Shown: positions 6,419 to 13,363 of the stretch, one piece after another
Position numbering within the stretch: position 1 is the first letter of the stretch
Layout of the letters: the number at the start of each line of letters is the position of its first letter
Source of the DNA: Paracoccaceae bacterium
GTDB lineage: Bacteria > Pseudomonadota > Alphaproteobacteria > Rhodobacterales > Rhodobacteraceae
Direction: 5' to 3'
DNA: 13,363 nt
Assembly (NCBI GenBank): GCA_007121115.1
Contig: SKMI01000001.1
Coordinates: 1-13,363 of the forward strand
The notes under the pieces: model-generated
What the model saw: only the letters and a program-made list of their open reading frames with translations
The model's database searches: none
What the model was told of the DNA's origin: nothing
Made by a program: the position numbers and the translations under genes

Positions 6419-7678
6419 ATGAAATCGGACATCATCATCGGGGACATCCCGTCAAAAAAGGCGATCCCTGCAGCCCTGACCGAGAACAAGCGGCCCTCCG
6501 TTGCGCGCCGGGTGCTGGTGCTTGATGACGAGAACGACGTGGCAAATACCATTGCCGCACAGGTATCCGCGCTCGGCCACGAGGCACGGGCGGTGACGGA
6601 TCACGAAGCCTTTGACAAGGAAATGGCCGAGTTCCGGCCCGAAATCCTGATTATCGACACCTGCATGCCCGGGCATGACGCTCTTGACGTGGTCCGGGAC
6701 CTGAAAGCCACCTGCGAGGCGCAGATCATCGTGACCAGCGGGTACGGACGCCGCATGATCGAAACGGTGATCCATTCGGCGCGGCACTACGGGCACGATG
6801 TGCTCGGAGCCTTGCCCAAGCCCATCCGCCGCAAGGCGCTCGACGGATTGCTGCAGGAGGCGCTTGTACGCGCAGCGCCGCCACCGGCCAAGACCGCGCC
6901 GGGGAACGTGTTGCCCGCGCCCACCGCTGTCGAACTGCGCGAAGCCCTGCAGCGCGGCGAATTCACCGCGTATTTCCAGCCGAAGCGCTGCCTGAAGACA
7001 AATACCATCTGCGGGTTCGAGGCCCTGGCGCGCTGGAAGCATCCGCGCCACAGGGTGCTGTCGCCCAGTGCGTTCCTGCCGCAGGTTCACGAGCACGGGC
7101 TGGATGACGAACTGTCCAACCTGATGCTGGACCAGGCCTGCGGTTTCATCGCAAGACTGCCGGACCCCGGGTTGCGTGTCGCGATCAACTGCGCGCTGCC
7201 GACTGTGCAGCTGCCTGAATTCCGGGAACGGCTTGATGCTGCGGTCATGCGCCACAAGCTTATCCCGGCCAGGTTGACCATCGAAGTCACCGAATCCGGC
7301 AAGTCGGAGCTGTCGCAAGGGGCAATCGAGACACTGGCGAAGCTGCGCATGGCCGGGTACGGGCTTGCGATCGATGATTTCGGCACCGGTGTGTCGTCGC
7401 TCATGCGGTTGGTCCGGGCACCCTTTTCGGAACTCAAGATCGACCGCAGCTTTGTTCTGGGCCTGACCAAGTCCGATGAATCGCGGGACATTGTGGCATC
7501 TCTGGTCAGGCTGGGCCGCACGCTGGAGATGGCTGTCAGCGTCGGCGGGATCGAGGACGAGGCGACGCTGGAGTGCATCACCGCGCTGGGTTGCGATGTC
7601 GCGCAGGGCTGTCTTATCGGGCGGCCAATGCCCGCCGACGCAGCTGCGCGGATGTATCGGGAAAAACTGGGCGTGTGA
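6419..7678 (+). CDS. Response regulator with degenerate EAL (cyclic-di-GMP phosphodiesterase) domain
   Basis: A 419-residue receiver-EAL protein of the RocR layout. The receiver (about residues 30-150) has Asp36/Asp37, phosphoacceptor Asp80, Thr106 and Lys134. The EAL domain (about 170-412) aligns with Pseudomonas RocR with nearly unchanged spacing: Glu201 of the EAL motif, Asn257, Glu289, Asp319-Asp320 (DDFGTG), Lys340 and Gln396 are all kept. The eighth residue, the general-base Glu352 of RocR in the usual AEGVE motif, is Gly376 here (VGGIE, codon GGC at 7544). Loss of this residue nearly abolishes activity in studied EAL enzymes, so the domain is probably a cyclic-di-GMP binder or protein-interaction module (inference). 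The nucleotide-binding residues otherwise argue that ligand binding persists. Only 18 bp separate it from the hybrid kinase, a likely phosphate donor in one transcript. Family call secure; loss of catalysis likely but untested. Confidence 0.92.
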   Translation: MKSDIIIGDIPSKKAIPAALTENKRPSVARRVLVLDDENDVANTIAAQVSALGHEARAVTDHEAFDKEMAEFRPEILIIDTCMPGHDALDVVRDLKATCEAQIIVTSGYGRRMIETVIHSARHYGHDVLGALPKPIRRKALDGLLQEALVRAAPPPAKTAPGNVLPAPTAVELREALQRGEFTAYFQPKRCLKTNTICGFEALARWKHPRHRVLSPSAFLPQVHEHGLDDELSNLMLDQACGFIARLPDPGLRVAINCALPTVQLPEFRERLDAAVMRHKLIPARLTIEVTESGKSELSQGAIETLAKLRMAGYGLAIDDFGTGVSSLMRLVRAPFSELKIDRSFVLGLTKSDESRDIVASLVRLGRTLEMAVSVGGIEDEATLECITALGCDVAQGCLIGRPMPADAAARMYREKLGV

Positions 7679-7696
7679 CAGCCGCTGTGGACTTTT

Positions 7697-10600
7697 GTGC
7701 GCTTGTTTTGCATGCTGGACGCACGTTTTTCGAGCAGACCACGAGCGGCAGAATTGATCGACATTACCTCCGAGCAGTTGGACGCCTTCGGTCTTCTGCC
7801 ACATCCGGTCTGGGTGTTCGGACAGGACAGTATGGAGGTGTTGGCCGCGAATGCCGCCGCCTGCGTCTGGCTGGGATATGCGCGCGACGACATCATCGGG
7901 CTGAACATCGCCGACATCCGCCCGCCCGAAGAACGCGAGGCCCTGCGCGCCCGGCTTGCCACCTTTCTGGCCGATGAGCATTCGGATGTGGCCGCCTATC
8001 CCGACAAGTGGCAGATCAGGACCCGTTCGGGGGCCGTGCATCATGCTTCGGTGCATTGGCGGAAGGTCATGCATGGTGGCCAGCCCGCCGTGCTTGCCAC
8101 CTTCACCGATCTGACCGCCGAACATCGGGTGACAGAGCGGTTGCAGGAACGCGAACGCGACTTGGCACAACAGGTTGGGCGGTCGCCACTCGCCGACAGC
8201 ACCTTTGCCCGCCTGTTTGACGCGGCGCCCGGACAGATGCTGGTCCTCGAACCCGAAACGCATGTGATCCTTGCCGGCACCGCCGAGTTTGCGCAGGCCA
8301 CGGGAAAGCGCCCTTCGGAACTGCGCGGGCGCGGCTTCTTCGATGCGTTCCCGCCGGCGCCGGGGGAGGAAGGCGCGCGCGACATGGAGCGGCTGCGCAA
8401 CTCCTTCCGCCGGGTTGAACGCTCGAAGGCGACGGACGTGCTTCCGGTCGTGCGCTACGCGGTCACGGGGCCTGACGGCGTGCTGCGCGACCGCGTCTGG
8501 AGCGTCCTCAACACCCCGGTCTTGGACGACCACGACGCGCTGGAGTTCATTATCCTGCGGTTGCTCGATGTCACCGAGCTTTCCGCGGATGCGCGGCACA
8601 TCGACGGGGCCGATGGCAACGCCGGTGCGCTTTCCGGCATGGTTCATGACCTGATCCTGCGTGCCGACGAGACCGAATCACGGCTGGTGCGGCTTGCCTC
8701 GCTCGAGGCGCGTTTGCAGAGCGCCGAAGAACTGCTTGGCATGGGTGAGTGGGAATACGATCTGGACGAGGCGCGGAACGAGTGGTCGGAAAAGGTGTAC
8801 GAACTTTATGGCTGGCCCAAGGATCAGCCCGCTCCCGACCGTAACGCCTATTTCGATCTGGTGCATCCGGAGGACAAGCCGCAGGTGCTCGCGAACGCCC
8901 TGATCTTCAGGGATGGGCCCGGCAACAAGTACCAGTTCAGGCACCGGATCGTCCGCCCGGATGGCGACGTCAGGGTCATGCGCGGCACCGGCAAGCGTTA
9001 CCGGATTGGCGGCAGGGACCGTGTGATCGGTGTTGTGCAGGACATTACCGAAATCATCGGGATCACGGATGAACTGAAACAGGCGGCTGACCTGATCGAT
9101 CTGGCCGGGGAAAAGGTGCGGCTGGGCGGCTGGCGGGTTGATATGGACAGCAACCGGCTGACATGGACCGCCGGCACCTTCCGTATTCATGAGATCGACA
9201 GCGGCGAGGAGCCATCGCTGGACGAGGCTATCGCCTACTATGCGCCCGAATACCGCGATACGATTTCCGAAGCACTCGGGCTCTGCGCAAGCGAAGGGCA
9301 GGATTTCGACGAATTTTGCCAGCTGGTGACCGCGAAGGGCAAGCGCATCTGGGTGCGCGCGATGGGTGTTCCGGTGCATGACGATGCGGGCCGGATCATC
9401 GCCGTGCAAGGCGCATTGCAGGACATCAGCGACATACGGCTGGCCGAGGAGCGCCTGAACGAGGCGCTGTTCCAGCGCGCCAGCGTGCTGGAAAACATCA
9501 GCGAGGCGTTCTTCACCCTCGATGACGACTGGCGGTTTACCTATGTCAACGCTCAGGCCGAGCGGCTGCTGCAGCGCCGACGCGATGAGTTGCTGGGCCG
9601 CATCGTCTGGGACGAATTCCCCGAAGCCTTGGGCAGCACCTTCCAGAAGAACTATGAACTGGTGCGTGCAGACGGCCAGGGTCGGCGCTTCACCGAGTTC
9701 TTCGCACCGCTGGAGACCTGGTTCGAGGTCAACGCCAGCGCGGTGCCGGACGGGCTTGCGGTCTATTTCCGTGATGTCACGCAGGAGCGGCGCCGCAACG
9801 AGCAACTGCAGTTTCTGGGACTGGCGGTCGAAAACCTCAACGACATGATCCTTGTCACCGATGCGCGGCTCGATGCGCCTGACGGACCCAAGATCACATT
9901 TGTCAATCCGGCCTTCAGCCGGATCATGGGATACGCGGACAAGGAGGTTCTGGGACAAACCCCGCGCATGTTCCAGGGCCCCGAGACCGACCGCGTGGAA
10001 CGGGACCGCATCCGCGCGGCGCTGGAGCAGGGCCATCCGGTCAGGGGCGAGTTGATCAACTACCGCAAGGACGGGCGGGCCTACTGGCTGGAACTCGTCG
10101 TAACCCCGGTGCATGACGAGACGGGAAAGGTCGTCAGCTTCGTGTCTATCCAGCGCGACATTTCCGAACGCAAGCAGGCCGAACAGGCCAACCGGATCCA
10201 CGAGGAACGCTTCCGGCTGGTGGCGGCGCTGTCCAGCGACGCGATCTGGGACCTGGACCTTCAGACCGGCAATCTGTGGTGGAGCCCCGGCCTGACCGAG
10301 ATCTTCGGCCACGCGCCCGAACCCGACCAATGGACAACCACCACCTGGCGCGAGCATGTTCATCCGGACGACCTGGAGCGGATCCTGCAGCTTGAAGAAG
10401 ACGCAATGGACAGCGGCGCGCGCCGGTTCACCCAGGAATATCGCTTCCGAATGGGCGATGGCTCGTGGGCGCTGGTCTCGGACAGCGGGATCATCTTTCG
10501 CGACGATGCCGGGAAGCCCGTGCGCATGCTGGGTAGCCTGACGAACATCAGCGAGGAACGAGCCGCCGAGGAACGCCGACAACAGACGCAGCGCCTTGAG

Positions 10601-11734
10601 GCGATCGGGAAGCTCACGGGCGGCGTCGCGCATGATTTCAACAACATCCTGACGGTCATTCTGGGCAACGCCGAGATTCTGTTCGACCACCTCGCCGACA
10701 ATCCGCAGGCACAGGCCATGGCCGATGTGACAGTCAGGGCTGCCGAGCGCGGCGCCGAACTGACCGATCAGTTGCTGGCCTTCGCCCGCCGCAAGCCGCT
10801 GGAACCGCAGGTGCTGGATCTCAATGAACGTCTGCCCCTGGCCGTGACACTCATTCGCCGCACCCTGCCCGAAAACATCGATATCGAAATCGACCGGGCG
10901 CCCGATTTGTGGATGGCCGAAGTGGACCCCGGCCAGCTTGAGGTTGCGTTGCTCAACCTGGCCGTCAACGCGCGTGACGCCATGCCCGATGGCGGAAGCC
11001 TGACGATCGAGACGCACAACAGCTGGCTGGATGAAGACTACGCCGCCAACCATGCCGAAGTCACACCCGGCGAGTATGTGCTGCTTTCGGTGTCGGATAC
11101 CGGGCACGGAATGGATCAGGACACCCTTCACCGTGCTTTCGAACCCTTCTACACCACCAAGGAAGTGGGCAAGGGAAGTGGCCTTGGCCTGAGCATGGTC
11201 TTCGGGTTCGTCAAGCAGTCCGGCGGGCATGTGAAGATCTATTCGGAACTTGGCGAAGGCAGCACGGTCAAGATCTATTTTCCCCGCGTGCACCTCGAGG
11301 CGACGCAGCTTGATGGAGCGTTGGAGCGCAGAAGCGTTCCAGGCGGAAACGAGACGATCCTCGTCGTCGAGGACGACGCCCCTGTCCGCGAAAACCTTTG
11401 CAAGCAACTCCGGGGCCTTGGCTACAGTATCATCAGCGCAGCCAACGCCGATGAGGCCTTGAAGATCATCGCGCAGCGCGATGACATTGACCTGTTGCTG
11501 ACAGATGTCATCATGCCGGGAAGCATGCATGGCGGGGAGCTGGCCAAGGCCGCGCAGGCCGCGCGGCCGGGGTTACGGGTTCTTTTCACCTCGGGCTACA
11601 CGGAGAACGCGATTGTTCACAACGGTCGGCTTGATGCAGGCGTCGCCTTTCTGGGCAAGCCTTACCGACTGAGAGAGCTTGCGCACAAGGTGCGTGTTGC
11701 CCTTGCGGCCGAACCGCGCTTGCCGTCGATGTGA
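7697..11734 (+). CDS. Multi-PAS hybrid histidine kinase with C-terminal receiver
   Basis: A cytoplasmic sensor kinase of about 1345 residues with no membrane segment. Seven PAS domains in series occupy roughly residues 30-145, 168-297, 340-455, 464-580, 592-698, 703-828 and 835-955. Then come HisKA with His979 in GVAHDFNN, an HATPase domain with N-box Asn1091 (NARDAMPDGG), DTGHGMD and GSGLGLSMV, and a receiver (about 1212-1330) with Asp1270 and Lys in FLGKPYR. It would autophosphorylate and pass phosphate to its own receiver and perhaps to the neighbouring response regulators. PAS 6 is LOV-like (GQTPRMFQGPETDR) but has Pro756 where LOV has the photoactive Cys. The start is uncertain: GTG 7697 gives a gap of 18 bp from the EAL gene, ATG 7712 is the alternative, and neither has a clear ribosome binding site; coupling to the upstream gene may help. 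Ligands of the PAS domains cannot be read from sequence. Confidence 0.93.
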   Translation: MRLFCMLDARFSSRPRAAELIDITSEQLDAFGLLPHPVWVFGQDSMEVLAANAAACVWLGYARDDIIGLNIADIRPPEEREALRARLATFLADEHSDVAAYPDKWQIRTRSGAVHHASVHWRKVMHGGQPAVLATFTDLTAEHRVTERLQERERDLAQQVGRSPLADSTFARLFDAAPGQMLVLEPETHVILAGTAEFAQATGKRPSELRGRGFFDAFPPAPGEEGARDMERLRNSFRRVERSKATDVLPVVRYAVTGPDGVLRDRVWSVLNTPVLDDHDALEFIILRLLDVTELSADARHIDGADGNAGALSGMVHDLILRADETESRLVRLASLEARLQSAEELLGMGEWEYDLDEARNEWSEKVYELYGWPKDQPAPDRNAYFDLVHPEDKPQVLANALIFRDGPGNKYQFRHRIVRPDGDVRVMRGTGKRYRIGGRDRVIGVVQDITEIIGITDELKQAADLIDLAGEKVRLGGWRVDMDSNRLTWTAGTFRIHEIDSGEEPSLDEAIAYYAPEYRDTISEALGLCASEGQDFDEFCQLVTAKGKRIWVRAMGVPVHDDAGRIIAVQGALQDISDIRLAEERLNEALFQRASVLENISEAFFTLDDDWRFTYVNAQAERLLQRRRDELLGRIVWDEFPEALGSTFQKNYELVRADGQGRRFTEFFAPLETWFEVNASAVPDGLAVYFRDVTQERRRNEQLQFLGLAVENLNDMILVTDARLDAPDGPKITFVNPAFSRIMGYADKEVLGQTPRMFQGPETDRVERDRIRAALEQGHPVRGELINYRKDGRAYWLELVVTPVHDETGKVVSFVSIQRDISERKQAEQANRIHEERFRLVAALSSDAIWDLDLQTGNLWWSPGLTEIFGHAPEPDQWTTTTWREHVHPDDLERILQLEEDAMDSGARRFTQEYRFRMGDGSWALVSDSGIIFRDDAGKPVRMLGSLTNISEERAAEERRQQTQRLEAIGKLTGGVAHDFNNILTVILGNAEILFDHLADNPQAQAMADVTVRAAERGAELTDQLLAFARRKPLEPQVLDLNERLPLAVTLIRRTLPENIDIEIDRAPDLWMAEVDPGQLEVALLNLAVNARDAMPDGGSLTIETHNSWLDEDYAANHAEVTPGEYVLLSVSDTGHGMDQDTLHRAFEPFYTTKEVGKGSGLGLSMVFGFVKQSGGHVKIYSELGEGSTVKIYFPRVHLEATQLDGALERRSVPGGNETILVVEDDAPVRENLCKQLRGLGYSIISAANADEALKIIAQRDDIDLLLTDVIMPGSMHGGELAKAAQAARPGLRVLFTSGYTENAIVHNGRLDAGVAFLGKPYRLRELAHKVRVALAAEPRLPSM

Positions 11735-11745
11735 TCGATCCACGG

Positions 11746-11775
11746 CCCTGCAACCTGCGCCGCGCCCGGGCAGGG
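11746..11775. terminator. Possible bidirectional terminator between convergent kinase genes
   Basis: CCCTGC (11746-11751) can pair with GCAGGG (11770-11775) in the 69-bp gap between the two convergent kinase genes. A competing pairing CGGCCC/GGGCCG exists around it. No T-run is present on either strand, so the assignment rests mainly on position. Confidence 0.3.
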
Positions 11776-11803
11776 GATCGGGCCGCGTGTAGGTGCCTGC
11801 CGA

Positions 11804-13363
11804 TCAATCCCGGGGCAGCACCCGCTGAAGAAGCGTGATCAGATCATTGCGCCGGAACGGCTTGCGCAGAAAATTCTGGCCTTCCCGCAGCTTCGCGCCC
11901 GCACCCGCCGGGGCCTCATGATAGCCGGATGTGAAGATCACCGGCAGACCGGGGCACGTCACCTCGACCCGCCTTGCCAGATCAAGCCCGGACTCGCCAC
12001 CAGGCAACACGATGTCGGAAAGCAACAGGTCGAAACGGGTATCGGAGGCGAGCACGGAAACCGCTTCGGCGACCGTACCCACGGCCGTGACTTCGTAACC
12101 GAGGGATGCGAGCAGGGCAGTCAGATGGTCGCGCACCATGTCCTGATCCTCGACAAGCAGGATATGCCCCGCCCCCTCGCGTTCCGCCTTGCCCGGCGCT
12201 GCAGCAAGCGTGTGTGCCGTTCCGGCAGATGCTACCGCCGGCAGGTAGACGCTGACCTGCGTGCCACTGCCCGGTTCGGACTGAATCTCCACGATGCCTT
12301 TCGACTGATGCGCAAAGCCCTGCACCATCGACAGACCGAGGCCGCTGCCGCCACCCGGCCCCTTCGTAGTGAAGAACGGCTCGAACGCGGATCGCCGGGT
12401 GGCCTCGTCCATCCCATGTCCGCTATCGGTCACGGAGACCACGACATAACGCCCCGGCGTCAACCCCTGCACGGCGGGCGTGCAGTCTGCTGCTACCTCG
12501 GCGTTGCGCAGCCCGATGGTGAGCACGCCGCCGCCGGACATCGCATCGCGTGCATTGATGCACAGATTGAGTAACGCGCTTTCCAGCTGGCTGGGGTCGG
12601 TTCGGCACTTCCACAAGCCGGGCGCCACGTCGAGCCTGATGTCGATCTGCTCGCCCAGCGTGCGCGCGATGATCTGGCTCATCTCGCCGATCGATTGTGC
12701 CATGTCGATGGACTGCGGTGCCATCGGTTGCTTGCGCGCAAAGGACAGGAGCTGGTTGATCAGCCGCGCACTCCGGTCGACCGCCCGGTTGGCGACATCG
12801 AGGTTCTGCCGCGCCTCCGGATCGTCTCCGAAAGAATCTTCCAGCGCCTCGAGGCTGCCCATCACGATTGTCAGAAGATTGTTGAAGTCATGGGCCATGC
12901 CGCCGGTGAGCTTGCCCATCGCTTCGATCCTTTGCGATTGCAGCAATCGCTCTTCCATCTTGCGCTGCTCGGTGATGTCGACCAGGCTACCGATCATGCG
13001 CACCGCTTCGCCTTCGGCGTTGCGCAGGATGATCCCCTCATCGCGCACCCAGACATAGGTGCCGTCACCGGTCAGGAAGCGGTATTCCTGATTCCAACGG
13101 TCATTACCCTCGTTCATGATCCTGTCGAACTGGCGCATGGTGCCGTCAATGTCATCGGGGTGGATGCGCCGGGTCCATTTTTCCAGCGACCCCTGCATTT
13201 CCGCAGGATCGAGGCCGAAGTTCTGTTGCAGCCCGTCGCCCGCCCAGAGCGTGTCACGGCGGATGTCGAAGTCCCAGATCACATCCGAGGTGGCCCGCGT
13301 GACCAGTTCAAGACGCTCCTGTGCCGCATGTGCCGCGGTGATATCCATTTCGCATATGACGAC
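11804..13363 (-). CDS. PAS hybrid histidine kinase with receiver, N-terminus cut by window edge
   Basis: Partial gene: 519 codons are visible and the frame stays open to the edge. The ATG at 13348 looks like a start, but the five codons before it read VVICE, so the sequence VVICEMDIT is the usual end of a PAS domain; the true start lies outside. Visible order: end of one PAS, a full PAS_3-type domain (about fragment residues 15-135, with WTRRIHPDD and EYRF), HisKA with the phosphoacceptor His at 12890-12892 (MAHDFNN), HATPase with NARDAMSGGG, DSGHGMD and GGGSGLGLSMV, and a receiver with phosphoacceptor Asp at 12014-12016 and FLRKPFR. All catalytic residues are intact. Its last PAS, HisKA and receiver resemble those of the convergent seven-PAS kinase, suggesting related kinases by old duplication (inference). 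It ends 69 bp from that gene. Its sensory input is unknown because the N-terminus is missing. Confidence 0.93.
   Translation of the reverse strand, partial: VVICEMDITAAHAAQERLELVTRATSDVIWDFDIRRDTLWAGDGLQQNFGLDPAEMQGSLEKWTRRIHPDDIDGTMRQFDRIMNEGNDRWNQEYRFLTGDGTYVWVRDEGIILRNAEGEAVRMIGSLVDITEQRKMEERLLQSQRIEAMGKLTGGMAHDFNNLLTIVMGSLEALEDSFGDDPEARQNLDVANRAVDRSARLINQLLSFARKQPMAPQSIDMAQSIGEMSQIIARTLGEQIDIRLDVAPGLWKCRTDPSQLESALLNLCINARDAMSGGGVLTIGLRNAEVAADCTPAVQGLTPGRYVVVSVTDSGHGMDEATRRSAFEPFFTTKGPGGGSGLGLSMVQGFAHQSKGIVEIQSEPGSGTQVSVYLPAVASAGTAHTLAAAPGKAEREGAGHILLVEDQDMVRDHLTALLASLGYEVTAVGTVAEAVSVLASDTRFDLLLSDIVLPGGESGLDLARRVEVTCPGLPVIFTSGYHEAPAGAGAKLREGQNFLRKPFRRNDLITLLQRVLPRD

Noticed and set aside
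6452..8647. 731-codon minus-strand open frame across the EAL and kinase genes
   Set aside because: It spans the junction of two well-supported plus-strand genes and has no recognisable domain or ribosome binding site; a composition shadow.
8678..11530. 950-codon open frame on the minus strand inside the large kinase gene
   Set aside because: It lies antisense to a gene with complete domain motifs. Long antisense frames are expected in GC-rich coding DNA where stops are rare, and its translation shows no recognisable domain.
13346..13348. ATG as the start of the right-hand kinase
   Set aside because: The frame is open upstream to the window edge and the residues before it complete a normal PAS domain end, so this Met is internal.

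Overview
The window is about 13.4 kb of GC-rich DNA with dense, mostly single-exon bacterial genes. The gene families present point to an alphaproteobacterium, most likely of the Rhodobacterales type: a ferredoxin-NADP reductase resembling the Rhodobacter capsulatus enzyme, several-PAS hybrid kinases with the HDFNN phosphoacceptor box, and a short Lrp/AsnC regulator. That placement is an inference from gene families and base composition, not from a marker gene.

The left part (1-4140) is housekeeping and small accessory genes. guaB (IMP dehydrogenase) is on the plus strand. A minus-strand pair follows: a ferredoxin/flavodoxin-NADP reductase (fpr) and, downstream of it, a 97-residue PilZ protein with an intact cyclic-di-GMP binding signature. 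Divergent from fpr is an Lrp/AsnC-family regulator. Its 341-bp upstream region carries a duplicated inverted-repeat element that looks like its own operator. A small DUF2834-like membrane protein converges on the regulator gene.

The right part (4541-13363) is a signalling block. On the plus strand lie, in order, an OmpR-family response regulator, a 1-Cys (Prx6-like) peroxiredoxin with an unusual 72-residue tail, a receiver-EAL protein, and a 1345-residue hybrid histidine kinase with seven tandem PAS domains. A second, smaller hybrid kinase of the same type converges from the right on the minus strand and runs off the window edge.

The most interesting points are these. The receiver-EAL protein keeps all cyclic-di-GMP phosphodiesterase active-site residues except the general-base glutamate, which is glycine, so it is probably a phosphorylation-controlled binding or scaffold protein rather than an enzyme. 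The sixth PAS domain of the large kinase is a clear LOV relative whose photoactive cysteine is proline. A peroxiredoxin sits inside this two-component cluster. Together they suggest, as inference only, a redox- or ligand-responsive phosphorelay linked to cyclic-di-GMP. No tRNA, rRNA, CRISPR array, insertion sequence or phage gene was seen.
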